Source: Candidatus Dadabacteria bacterium (GTDB taxonomy: Bacteria > Desulfobacterota_D > UBA1144 > Nemesobacterales > CSP1-2). Taken from it: a stretch of 24,208 nt of DNA. Of this stretch, positions 14,914 through 22,789 are shown in pieces. The notes under the pieces were generated by a model that was not told where the DNA came from, made no database searches, and worked only from the letters and a program-made list of their open reading frames with translations. Location of the stretch: NCBI GenBank assembly GCA_022615255.1, contig JAKEHC010000034.1, positions 1 through 24,208 of the forward strand, in the 5' to 3' direction. The first letter of the stretch is position 1. Each line of letters opens with the position of its first letter. The position numbers and the translations under genes are program-made.

Positions 14914-15510
14914 CTACTCTTCAAGCTCGACATTCCAATAAGATACGTCAACGAAGCTCAGGAATGGCTCCCATTCCTTGTATCTCACAGCCCTTAAAGA
15001 GATGTTGGATAACGGGCTCCAAACAGGTTTTTTAGGTCTACCTATAAGCCTCATTCTAGCCGCTTCAGGCGTTCTTCCACCCTTTTTTCTATTGCAAACC
15101 ATACAGCAACAGACAACGTTCTCCCACATACTCCTTCCACCAAGAGACCTAGGGATTACGTGGTCTATCGTAAGCTCAGAGCGTTGGTATTTCTTTCCGC
15201 AGTACTGGCACGAATCCTCGTCCCTTCTGAATATATTGATGCGATTAAACTTCGCCTCCTTTCTAGGCATATGGTCATACCTTAAGAGCACTATAACCCT
15301 AGGAATTCTAATCACCCTGCTAACCGTTTTAATCGCATCTTTATCCTTTATCGCTGAAATCTCCGCCCATGACTCGAAATCAAAGGTCTGATAGTTTCCG
15401 GCGACGGCTTTTGCAGCCCCGCAGTAGAGCATGACAAAAGCCCTCTTCACACTCGTTACTGTAATCGGGAAGAAATAACGATTAAGAACTAAAACAGGTG
15501 AAGTCAGCAT
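14914..15510 (-). CDS. HNH endonuclease-like protein
   Basis: This 198-residue protein carries an HNH (McrA-like) fold with zinc knuckles CQYC (101-104) and CMVC (136-139), the catalytic DHVIPRSLGG (Asp116-His117) and the closing N-R-K-K-G-G (Asn140 onward). The N-terminal 80 residues (PVLVLNRYFFPITVTSVKRA onward) match the widespread chromosomal HNH family that starts with VLNxxxxPI, whose role is not established. The frame extends to a TTG three codons upstream; the ATG at 15510 is preferred. No group I intron, phage or restriction gene is adjacent, so homing or defence roles have no local support. Confidence 0.87.
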   Translation of the reverse strand: MLTSPVLVLNRYFFPITVTSVKRAFVMLYCGAAKAVAGNYQTFDFESWAEISAIKDKDAIKTVSRVIRIPRVIVLLRYDHMPRKEAKFNRINIFRRDEDSCQYCGKKYQRSELTIDHVIPRSLGGRSMWENVVCCCMVCNRKKGGRTPEAARMRLIGRPKKPVWSPLSNISLRAVRYKEWEPFLSFVDVSYWNVELEE

Positions 15511-15562
15511 ATCACACAAAATTTACCCATTTTTAATCAACACTGCAAGCTGAGACTGAGTC

Positions 15563-15641
15563 AATCCCCTCTAACTCCACTTTAAAAGAGCGGAGAAGTG
15601 TTAAAGTCCCTCTTTGTTAAAGAGGGATTTAGGGAGATTTT
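15563..15641. repeat. Dispersed-type palindromic (MITE/REP-like) repeat
   Basis: This element lies in the 303-base gap between the HNH gene and the ccmD-like gene. It opens AATCCCCTCTAACTCC and closes TTTAGGGAGATTTTT, which are imperfect inverted repeats, and it holds a strong hairpin at 15603-15630 with perfect arms CCCTCTTT and AAAGAGGG around a GTT loop. This type of CCCT...AGGG palindrome is common as a dispersed repeat in environmental bacterial genomes. No transposase is present. The rest of the gap holds nothing else I can identify beyond the RBS of the next gene. Confidence 0.6.
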
Positions 15642-15813
15642 TATCTGTCAATCATGCGGATTGTAAGCCAGAACGCATATCATTTTATGCTGGTTGAATT
15701 AATTTCCTCCTTTCTAAAAAGAGTATTCAAATAAACCACCCAAGCAGACACCAAGATTGAAAAGCCGCCCCTTTAAGTTAAATTTATTGCACCCAAATCT
15801 CAGGAGATAAAAT

Positions 15814-16008
15814 ATGGACAGCCTTTTTACAATCTTCGTCGTTCAAGTTATCATCTGGACTCTTCTATTCGTCTTAATTTGCTACATGACAAGAAAAAAC
15901 GCCCATCTTAAAAAGGAGATTAAACTTCTAAAAGACGCCCGTAACTCCAGCAGCAATAGAGGTGTAGAGACTTTAGGAAGCCATTCGGAAAAAAAGGAGG
16001 CTAACTGA
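15814..16008 (+). CDS. CcmD-like small membrane protein
   Basis: The 64-residue product has one N-terminal membrane helix (about 4-25) followed at once by a basic, coiled-coil-like helix (TRKNAHLKKEIKLLKDA) and a polar tail. This plan and the Leu/Lys-rich register after the helix match the CcmD family, whose classic member helps release haem-CcmE from the CcmABC complex in cytochrome c maturation. No other ccm gene is visible here. The start has AGGAG 7 bases upstream. The stop codon TGA directly abuts the lgt ATG, and the lgt ribosome binding site lies within this gene, so translation is coupled. The match is to a short low-complexity plan, so the family call is moderate. Confidence 0.7.
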   Translation: MDSLFTIFVVQVIIWTLLFVLICYMTRKNAHLKKEIKLLKDARNSSSNRGVETLGSHSEKKEAN

Positions 16009-16764
16009 ATGTATCCAGAGCTTTTAAGGATCGGCAATTTCACAATCTCATCATATGGCGTAATGGTAGCGCTGGCATTTCTTGTTGCGTACTGGCTTTC
16101 CTCTCTCGAGTTTAAAAGAAGGAGGCTTGACGAAAGGCTCCTCGGTAATTTTCTCATTGCCGCGATGGTGGGGGGAATAGTGGGGGCAAAGATTGTCTAT
16201 CTACTGGAAAACGTTACTTTTAGCGAATTTATGAAAGAACCACTTAAATATATTCTAGCTCGAGGGGGTCTTACGTACCTTGGCGGACTTCTAGGCGCCG
16301 CGCTTCTTATGTGGTTCATCGCCTATAGAAGCAAGATGAGCTTCTGGACGCTGGGAGATGCCGTAGCCCCCGGGCTTGCCATTGCTTACACCATAGCGCG
16401 TGTAGGCTGTTTTCTCGTAGGGGACGACTATGGAGTTGCTTCAAACCTTCCATGGGCGATGGCTTTTCCAAAAGGGCTACCACCTACAGACGATAGGGTG
16501 CATCCCACACAAATATACGAAATCATCCTGATGGGGGCTCTATTTATTTACCTCTGGAGGATCAGGAAGAAAGAAGCGCCTACAGGATGGTTATTCTCTA
16601 TCTTCCTTATACTTGCAGGTTTAGAAAGATTTATCGTCGAGTTCGTGAGAGCAACCACCCCGAGCCCTATTCCTCACTTATCCCTTGCTCAGCTTATGTC
16701 AATCGTTATGGTAATCATAGGAATAATAAAACTCATCCAGATTCATAGATTAAAGGTCAACTGA
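16009..16764 (+). CDS. lgt: Prolipoprotein diacylglyceryl transferase Lgt
   Basis: This inner-membrane enzyme transfers diacylglycerol from phosphatidylglycerol to the lipobox Cys of prolipoproteins, the first step of lipoprotein maturation. The 251-residue product has about seven membrane helices, the Lgt signature around Arg131 (ARVGCFLVGDDYG), the later VHPTQIYE motif and the C-terminal ERFIVEFVRA containing the second essential Arg. The position of the His that E. coli has in its GGxSFHGGL motif is Leu here (GGLTYLGGLLG), a position where many Lgt proteins differ. AGGAGG lies 8 bases before the ATG inside the ccmD-like gene. lnt, a later step in the same pathway, is 1.4 kb downstream. Confidence 0.96.
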   Translation: MYPELLRIGNFTISSYGVMVALAFLVAYWLSSLEFKRRRLDERLLGNFLIAAMVGGIVGAKIVYLLENVTFSEFMKEPLKYILARGGLTYLGGLLGAALLMWFIAYRSKMSFWTLGDAVAPGLAIAYTIARVGCFLVGDDYGVASNLPWAMAFPKGLPPTDDRVHPTQIYEIILMGALFIYLWRIRKKEAPTGWLFSIFLILAGLERFIVEFVRATTPSPIPHLSLAQLMSIVMVIIGIIKLIQIHRLKVN

Positions 16765-17229
16765 CTCCGAATATTGGGTAGGGGCAGCTCCAACAAACTC
16801 TAAAACAAACGGATACTTTTCTCCTTCTTTAGGAGATTCTACTCCTATAAGCTCAACGATAAATTCCCAATTATCGCCATAATCAAAGAGAAACAGCATC
16901 TTCTTCCCTATTTTATCGAAAACCTTGTTTACTTTAGTTTTCTCCACGCCTTTAAACTCACTTTCTTCTCCAATATCAGCAAACAATTCATAACCCTCAT
17001 CTGGATCAAGCCATCTATTTATGTTGTCATAAAATCCAAAACAATGGTCAAACCAAAAATCGAAGCTATACACTATGGCTTCTGCTAACCTATACAATGT
17101 CAATCCTTCAGGGATAGCCAAAACCCTATAAGGGGAGACCTTAGAGGCTTTAACCCTATCAGAAAACCTCTTTAGAATTACCTTAATCAAGTATATCTTT
17201 TCGCCATCCTTAGCCTTACGTGTTCTCAT
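16750..17229 (-). CDS. Plasmid pRiA4b ORF-3-like family protein
   Basis: The 159-residue product matches the pRiA4b ORF-3-like family: an N-terminal strand IYLIKVILKRFS, a helical region LYRLAEAIVYSFDFWFDHCFGFY, and the diagnostic [YF]-DYGD-x-W-E (FLFDYGDNWEFIVELIG) near 115-130, ending with VGAAPTQY. The function of the family is unknown; it is scattered across plasmids and chromosomes. The usual C-terminal PPEDxGG block is replaced by this short tail. Its last 15 bases overlap the 3' end of lgt on the opposite strand, so the two genes are tail-to-tail. Confidence 0.85.
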   Translation of the reverse strand: MRTRKAKDGEKIYLIKVILKRFSDRVKASKVSPYRVLAIPEGLTLYRLAEAIVYSFDFWFDHCFGFYDNINRWLDPDEGYELFADIGEESEFKGVEKTKVNKVFDKIGKKMLFLFDYGDNWEFIVELIGVESPKEGEKYPFVLEFVGAAPTQYSESVDL

Positions 17230-17396
17230 TCAGTTAACCCTAGTATTGAAAAAGTGTAAGCAAAATTTTCAAAAACTCCAACTCACTTGCTTTTCGACTG
17301 GTTAGATCGATAAATATTTGTCATGAAGAGGCATAGGTTCCATAAATCGTGTGTTAGATTAAAGAGCTTACCCCCACCGGTCAACCTAAACAGTTA

Positions 17397-17925
17397 TTAA
17401 CAAAGACCAGGACTGACCCAAATCGCTCGCCCCAGTAACGTATCTGGATAAAGACCAATCACAGCTTTCTTGGTAAGCTCCCTTGGTGATGGGTTTCGAG
17501 TACGCAACCAGCGTACTATGCTGCTTTCAATAGAATTGTAATTACCCCACTCGATTGAACGGCCAAAAAAAATCAACTCTACGCCCCTGAAACACAGGCT
17601 CATTTGGATTTGATCCAAATTTGGTTTTTCCTAAATCCCGCTGTTGATACCATCGAGGATTAAACGTTCGCTCATATTCCTTTCTGAAGAAGAACCAAAC
17701 GTCGAAATCTTTTATCCCCTTTTTCCGCGGGTCAAAATAACGCCGCGCCAAAACTTTGCAAATGGCGTAATGGTTCGCCGCACCTTGACAAAGGGTTATC
17801 GCGAGAAGCGAATTAGAAAACTTGACGCAATAATGGTACGTTTTCAAAAACTTGAGAGCGAAATCCCTGAGAAGAGCAAGATCATCAAGTTCGATGTACA
17901 CTAATGAGTATTCCTGTTCTTTCAT
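17397..17925 (-). pseudogene. Frameshifted unknown gene (T8 homopolymer)
   Basis: Two overlapping frames together make one protein of about 175 residues. The first (ATG at 17925, good coding text including ITLCQGAANHYA and IKDFDVWFFF) runs into a run of eight A on the plus strand (17565-17572, T8 in the gene) and then ends in WPFNRVG. The second continues in another frame as FFGRSIEWGNY ... ELTKKAVIGLYPDTLLG. Removing one T joins GRRVDFF to GRSIEWG and gives a single open frame of 176 codons with its stop. I do not recognise a named family, and no catalytic motif is certain. The break may be a real mutation, slippage-based switching, or a sequencing error. A weak ribosome binding site (AAGG, 9 bases) precedes the ATG. 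Confidence 0.65.
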
Positions 17926-17960
17926 AAACGACTACCTTATTGTCAAATTGGTGGTTTGCC

Positions 17961-17988
17961 TTGACACCATAAAAACTCTTTAGATGAT
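17961..17988 (+). promoter_or_regulatory. Candidate lnt promoter
   Basis: A perfect -35 TTGACA (17961-17966), a 16-base spacer and a -10 GATGAT (17983-17988) lie about 140 bases before lnt. The -35 also forms an inverted repeat with TGTCAA at 17941-17946. The -10 matches only four of six bases, and other AT-rich choices lie closer to the gene. Confidence 0.35.
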
Positions 17989-18125
17989 TAAAGTTCTAGA
18001 TATTTTAGTAAAACTCTTAAAGTCAAAATTGCTTTTAATAGCATGGTTACAATAATCTGATTTTTTATATAAACCATAAGTTATCAAAAAAACATTTTAA
18101 TCTCAACATAGCCTAAACCTCAGGT

Positions 18126-19712
18126 ATGCTAATTAAATTAATGAAAATCACCAAGCACGACCTTCTTCTATCCGTTATCTCAGGTGTTCTATTCCCCGTT
18201 GCATTTGTCATTCCATATGCAGGGATTCTTTCATGGGTTTTACTCATACCGTTCTTTTTAGCCATAGAAAACAAATCCCCCTGGAACGCCTTCAGGCTTG
18301 GGGTTTTAACAGGAACTATAGCCAATGCCATCGGAATGTACTGGCTAGTAGGAACGCTTTCAAGGTTTGGAGGGTTCCCTTACATAGTAAGCTTCATCTT
18401 CCAGCTCGCAATCAGCATTTACTCAGGGCTTCTATTCGCCATATTCGCATATATCGCAACAAAGCTGGGTCTCTTTAAAAGACAAGGATTACTATCAGCA
18501 TTACTTATCGCTTCAGTTTGGACATCCGTTGAGTATCTATTCCCGTTTCTTTTCCCATACGGTATCACAAACTCCCAGTCTGATTATCTTCCTTTAATAC
18601 AAATATTCGATTTATTCGGAATGTACTCACTCAGCTTCCTAATTATCTTTGTTAGCGTAACCCTGATGAGGGTATTGCAAAGATTATCAGGGCATAGTCC
18701 GGCTCCCACCTTAGAGATAATTGCATCTCTCGCCCTTCTCCTCATAGTGATTATATATGGCTACTGGAGAATAGACGTTGAGACAAAAAGAATAACGGAA
18801 GCCCCAAAGATTAAGGTCGGAATTGTGCAGGCGAACTTTGATATGACGGAGAAGATGCAGAAGAATGAAAAAACGCTTACTGAAAGACACAGGGTAATGT
18901 CCCATGTATTTAATTCGCCCGACCTGATCATATGGCCTGAGACAGCTATTCAGGCATGGTTTCCAGTCTCTCAAGATTTTCTTATAAACGATGGTGAGTT
19001 AGTTATCCCTGAAACTAAGGAATCTTATTTCTTAGTAGGCGGATTATCTTACAGGATTAACGTTGATGAACCAGACCCCGCCACACTACTTGACGAAAAT
19101 ATAGACAAATTCAACACGGCATTTCTTACGGACTCTAAAGGAAGAATCCTTGGAAGGTACAATAAGATTAAACTCCTTCTTTTCGGCGAGTATCTGCCTT
19201 TTACAAGCTATATCCCTATCTTAAAAAGCATGAGCCCCGCTTCAGGCGATTTTACTCCGGGAAGCGAGCTAGAGATACTTGAAATACCGGAAAAGGACAT
19301 TAAAATTGCCCCCCTCATATGCTATGAAGACATCATCCCATCCTTCAGCAGAAAGTTCGTGCATAAGGGCGCAAACCTGCTTGTAAACATCACCAATGAC
19401 GCATGGTTTGGAAAATCTTTTGAGCCTTACCAACACCTTTCTTTTTCCATACCGAGAACAGTCGAGACAAGACGCTTCCTTGCCAGGGCAACAAACACAG
19501 GGATAAGCGCAGTAATTGACTCGGTCGGCAGGGTAAAGGCAAAAACAGGAGTATTTGAACAGACAACTTTGGAGGAGGAAATCGCAATCATAGATGTAGA
19601 GAAAACGCTTTATACAAAGATAGGAGACATCTTCCCACTTGGGTGTTTGGCATTTTGGGTTGGGTTTGCATTGGTAACAAAATTAAGAGGGAAGAAAGAA
19701 CTTAGCCGCTAA
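18126..19712 (+). CDS. lnt: Apolipoprotein N-acyltransferase Lnt
   Basis: Lnt acylates the amino group of the lipid-modified Cys, the last step of lipoprotein maturation in Gram-negative bacteria. The 528-residue protein has about six N-terminal membrane helices (about 12-215), a periplasmic nitrilase-fold domain (about 228-495) and a C-terminal helix (about 502-518). The catalytic triad is visible as Glu272 (IIWPETAIQAW), Lys347 (GRYNKIKLLLFGEYLPF) and Cys399 (PLICYEDIIPSF). An ATG five codons later is an alternative start; neither has a well-spaced ribosome binding site. Its presence, together with lgt, supports an outer membrane with triacylated lipoproteins. Confidence 0.95.
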   Translation: MLIKLMKITKHDLLLSVISGVLFPVAFVIPYAGILSWVLLIPFFLAIENKSPWNAFRLGVLTGTIANAIGMYWLVGTLSRFGGFPYIVSFIFQLAISIYSGLLFAIFAYIATKLGLFKRQGLLSALLIASVWTSVEYLFPFLFPYGITNSQSDYLPLIQIFDLFGMYSLSFLIIFVSVTLMRVLQRLSGHSPAPTLEIIASLALLLIVIIYGYWRIDVETKRITEAPKIKVGIVQANFDMTEKMQKNEKTLTERHRVMSHVFNSPDLIIWPETAIQAWFPVSQDFLINDGELVIPETKESYFLVGGLSYRINVDEPDPATLLDENIDKFNTAFLTDSKGRILGRYNKIKLLLFGEYLPFTSYIPILKSMSPASGDFTPGSELEILEIPEKDIKIAPLICYEDIIPSFSRKFVHKGANLLVNITNDAWFGKSFEPYQHLSFSIPRTVETRRFLARATNTGISAVIDSVGRVKAKTGVFEQTTLEEEIAIIDVEKTLYTKIGDIFPLGCLAFWVGFALVTKLRGKKELSR

Positions 19713-19736
19713 TCAACACGAATTTACACTAATAAA

Positions 19737-19779
19737 AATGCATGATACATGATGAATCGTGCATCCTGCATCTTGCACC
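19737..19779. repeat. TGCA-rich short repeats between lnt and hisC
   Basis: The short convergent gap after lnt holds a run of related words built on TGCA and ATGAT (ATGCATGATACATGATG, then GTGCATCC, TGCATCT and TGCACC). Similar GATGCA-type degenerate runs are seen between genes in many genomes. It may form a small hairpin and serve as a spacer or terminator. I see no gene in it. Confidence 0.4.
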
Positions 19780-19796
19780 CATCTTACTCTCAGTGG

Positions 19797-21203
19797 CTAA
19801 GAAAAAAGTATTTCTCCCAATGCTTTAAGGAAAGCGTCGTTTTCTTCCGGTGTTCCTATGGTTACACGAAGGCAGTTCTCAAGCCTTCCAGGGGAGTTGA
19901 AGTTTCTTATCAACACCCCTTTTTCTACGAGCCCTTTAAATATACTATCCGCATCATCCACCCTGAAGAGTATAAAGTTTGCATCGCTCGGAAACGCCTC
20001 GACGGAATTATTCAGCTCCAGTGATTTAAATACCCTATCCCTCTCCCTTGCAATCAACTGGACGTTTTCGCCGATAAACACAACGTCGTCAAGGATTACC
20101 TCCGCTATACGCTGACTAAAAGAATTCACGTTATATGGAAGGCGCACCTTATTTATCTCCCTTATAATCTCATCTCTTCCAAATAGCATTCCCATTCTTA
20201 TACCGGCAAACCCGACCTTCGACATGGACCTCAGCACCACAAGATTCTCGTATTTCTGAATAAGGTGAAGAAATGTCCTCTGAGCAAAATCACAATATGC
20301 CTCATCCAGCACAACGATGCCCTTTGAGTTTTCAATAATCTCAAAAATCTTGTTATCGGAGTATCTGTTCCCCGTAGGGTTATTTGGAGATGCTAGAAAA
20401 ATTAAATCCGGGTTTTTCTTTTTTATCTCCTTTAACGTCTCACTTACATCAATATCAAACCTGTCATCAAGCTCAACCTCAACTAGCTCAAGTCCGAGCG
20501 CAGTCCCGGTAATCCTGTACATCGAAAAGGTAGGCACCGGATAAAGAACCCTCTTGGTCCCGCCTGAGAATGTTGCCATGAGCATTCCTATAAGCTCGTC
20601 TGAGCCGTTGCCAATAAGAATCCCATCCGAGGAAAACCCCATCATCCTCGATACCTTTTCTCTTATGCCGATTGCTTCAGGGTCCGGGTAACGATTAATC
20701 GGGACCTTTCTTATCTCATTCAGAACTCGTTCTAATACATCATCGGGAAGAAGAAAAGGGCTTTCATTGCCATCAAGCTTCACCGAACACTCATAATGAG
20801 GAACAGAGTACGGGGAAAGCTCCATGATCCCTTTTTTCACCCTTGATTTTAAAAGGGATAATACCTTAGCCTTCTCTTGAGTCGTTTCTCTTCCATACTT
20901 TAGCGTATCGGTCTTTTTAGAGACAGTCTTGTCTTTTTTCCCTTCAAGCTCTCTCTCTATCTCATTTATACACAAATTACATATCCTTGTCTTCTTCCCC
21001 TGAAAAACCATCCTTCCGCCCCCGTGGTCCCCTCCGCAGAAGGAGCAATTCCCCTTTGCCTCAAGTACATCGCCCATGCTGAACTCATCCAGAATCTCCT
21101 TTACAAGCTTAAGGCACTCAGGGCATATAGAGAACTCCCCTTTTTGAATGATTCCCCTCGCCTCTTCATATGTAATGTCACAAAATGAACATCTTATTCC
21201 CAA
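19797..21203 (-). CDS. hisC: HisC aminotransferase with N-terminal tandem zinc fingers
   Basis: The C-terminal ~345 residues are histidinol-phosphate aminotransferase, a PLP enzyme of histidine synthesis: LDGNESP, NRYPDPEA, ASPNNPTGN, VLDEAYCDF, and the PLP lysine K329 in SMSKVGFAGIRMG. It has an extra N-terminus of about 120 residues with two four-Cys zinc motifs, C5/C8...C27/C30 and C53/C56...C75/C78, each in the CSFC ... C-x2-C plan of the ClpX zinc-binding domain, then a charged linker. The longest frame starts at a TTG at 21233; a TTG at 21203 is preferred because CAGGAG lies 9 bases before it. HisC alone could also start at an ATG about 136 codons into the longest frame. It follows hisD by under 100 bases as an operon. 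Confidence 0.85.
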   Translation of the reverse strand: MGIRCSFCDITYEEARGIIQKGEFSICPECLKLVKEILDEFSMGDVLEAKGNCSFCGGDHGGGRMVFQGKKTRICNLCINEIERELEGKKDKTVSKKTDTLKYGRETTQEKAKVLSLLKSRVKKGIMELSPYSVPHYECSVKLDGNESPFLLPDDVLERVLNEIRKVPINRYPDPEAIGIREKVSRMMGFSSDGILIGNGSDELIGMLMATFSGGTKRVLYPVPTFSMYRITGTALGLELVEVELDDRFDIDVSETLKEIKKKNPDLIFLASPNNPTGNRYSDNKIFEIIENSKGIVVLDEAYCDFAQRTFLHLIQKYENLVVLRSMSKVGFAGIRMGMLFGRDEIIREINKVRLPYNVNSFSQRIAEVILDDVVFIGENVQLIARERDRVFKSLELNNSVEAFPSDANFILFRVDDADSIFKGLVEKGVLIRNFNSPGRLENCLRVTIGTPEENDAFLKALGEILFS

Positions 21204-21301
21204 AGAAATATACTCCTGAGGGTCATTAATCAATATTGATTACAATTCATAAAACACCCTTTTAGAAAACACTACATATGCACCGGCTAAAGCTCCGAAA
21301 C

Positions 21302-22591
21302 TCAACCTTCTAATCTTACCTTCACCGATAGGGCATGGGCTTCAAGCCCTTCGCTGTATGCAAGGTTTATAACCGAATCCCCAAGCTCCTTAAACCCGCC
21401 CTGTGAGACTGAGACCACGCTTGGCATTCTAAGGAATTCATAAACGCTTAGAGGCGAGGAGAACCTTGCCGCCCCGCTTGTCGGCAGGACGTGGCTTGGA
21501 CCTGCTATGTAGTCGCCAAACGCCTCGGTTGAAAGGGGACCCAGAAAAATAGCCCCCGCATGCTTTATCCTAGGAAGAACGGCTTTCGGGTTTTGAACGC
21601 ATAGCTCTAAATGCTCGGGGGCAACCGTGTTAGCCAGAGAGACGGCATTGTCAAGCGTATTCACGATGAAAATCCTTCCCTGATTACGAATAGCCTCTTT
21701 AGCGATCTTTCTTCTTTGAAGCTTTTTAAGTCTTTTCGTCACCTCTTCCCTTACCTTTTTCCCAAACTCAAGCGAATTTGTTACGAGCATCGGGACCGCC
21801 ATCTCGTCATGCTCAGCCTGAGCCAGTAAATCAGACGCCAACCATGCGGGAGGAGCGCTACCGTCTGAAATTACTAAAATCTCACTCGGTCCTGCAATCA
21901 TGTCAATATCCACAGCTCCAAACACCAGCTTCTTTGCGATAGCTACATAGATATTGCCGGGACCGACAATCTTATCCACCTTTGGGATTGACTCCGTTCC
22001 GAAGGCAAGAGCCGCCACTGCCTGAGCGCCGCCCACTTTATATACTGCGCTTACCCCAGCCATGTAAGCGGCAACAAGGACAACCGGGTTTATGTATCCA
22101 TTCGGGCAGGGGGTGACTAAAAATACCTCCTCTACCCCTGCAACCTTTGCAGGAATCACAGTCATAAGCACTGTAGACGGATACGCCGCCTTCCCTCCCG
22201 GAACATAAACCCCAACCCTTTCAATCGGTCTAATTATCCAGCCAAGCTCATTGCCAAGAGAATCGGTAAATGTATGCTCCTGAGGGATTTTCTTCTCATG
22301 AAAGTCTTTTATTCTTTCAGCGGCGATTGCGAGACTTGATTTTATCTCTTCAGAGACCTGAGCCTCTGCGGTTTCAATCTCATTATTAGAGACCTTTACT
22401 GTTTTTGAGGTAAGCTCTGCCTTATCGAATTTCTTTGTGTATCTAAATAGAGCCTTATCACCGTCCTTTCTTACAGCTTCGACTATCTTTCTGACGTACG
22501 ACTCGGCGCGCGGGTGAGAGAAAGACACCTCTCTAGAAAGCCCCCTAAGCCTTCTTTCAAAAACTCCTTTTCTCAGGTCAATTATCTTCAA
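21302..22591 (-). CDS. hisD: Histidinol dehydrogenase
   Basis: HisD carries out the last two oxidations of histidine synthesis, histidinol to histidine, using NAD and zinc. The 429-residue product is standard length, with VGVYVPGGKAAYPSTV, VGGAQAVAALAFGTESIPKVDKIVGPGN, and the zinc ligands in LLAQAEHDE (Gln, His), FGDYIAGPSHVLPT (Asp) and EGLEAHALSVK (His). The start is a TTG giving MKIIDLRKG, which fits family alignments better than any internal codon, but no ribosome binding site is present and a TATAAT lies only 11 bases upstream. It is the first gene of a hisD-hisC pair; other his genes are not in the window. Confidence 0.95.
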   Translation of the reverse strand: MKIIDLRKGVFERRLRGLSREVSFSHPRAESYVRKIVEAVRKDGDKALFRYTKKFDKAELTSKTVKVSNNEIETAEAQVSEEIKSSLAIAAERIKDFHEKKIPQEHTFTDSLGNELGWIIRPIERVGVYVPGGKAAYPSTVLMTVIPAKVAGVEEVFLVTPCPNGYINPVVLVAAYMAGVSAVYKVGGAQAVAALAFGTESIPKVDKIVGPGNIYVAIAKKLVFGAVDIDMIAGPSEILVISDGSAPPAWLASDLLAQAEHDEMAVPMLVTNSLEFGKKVREEVTKRLKKLQRRKIAKEAIRNQGRIFIVNTLDNAVSLANTVAPEHLELCVQNPKAVLPRIKHAGAIFLGPLSTEAFGDYIAGPSHVLPTSGAARFSSPLSVYEFLRMPSVVSVSQGGFKELGDSVINLAYSEGLEAHALSVKVRLEG

Positions 22592-22602
22592 GATAAAAAA
22601 GG

Positions 22603-22632
22603 ATTATACATCAGAAAAAAGGAATCAGGCAA
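22603..22632 (-). promoter_or_regulatory. Candidate hisD promoter very close to start codon
   Basis: On the minus strand TTGCCT (22632-22627), an 18-base spacer and a perfect TATAAT (22608-22603) make a plausible promoter. Transcription would start near 22596, only about 5 bases before the TTG start of hisD. Confidence 0.45.
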
Positions 22633-22644
22633 TCTTACACTTAA

Positions 22645-22680
22645 TGTCATCCTGAAGGAGCAAAGCGACTGAAGGATCTC
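22645..22680. repeat. Dispersed palindromic repeat, TCATCCTGA...AAGGATCTC type
   Basis: TGTCATCCTGAAGGAGC, then AAAGCGACTGAAGGATCTC, forms an imperfect stem (ATCCT with AGGAT, GGAGC with GCGAC region). This wording, with ATCCTGA and AAGGATCTC flanking a GAGCAAAGCGAC-like core, is a recurrent intergenic repeat in many environmental bacterial genomes. It lies between the multicopper oxidase stop and hisD. Confidence 0.55.
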
Positions 22681-22789
22681 TGGATTCCAGATATGTGTGC
22701 TTCCGCCTTGCCCTAAATCGCACGAGAATCCGCTTTTGTGAAGGTAATCGCAATGGCTTGAGACCCTTTTTTAATTCTCTTGACTTATT

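Noticed and set aside
14978..15391. Plus-strand frame of 137 codons over the HNH gene
   Set aside because: It is the complement of a convincing HNH-family protein with intact zinc and catalytic residues.
14914..15510. HNH gene as part of a defence island with the receptor
   Set aside because: It is 10 kb away among housekeeping genes, and its N-terminus matches a widespread chromosomal HNH family.
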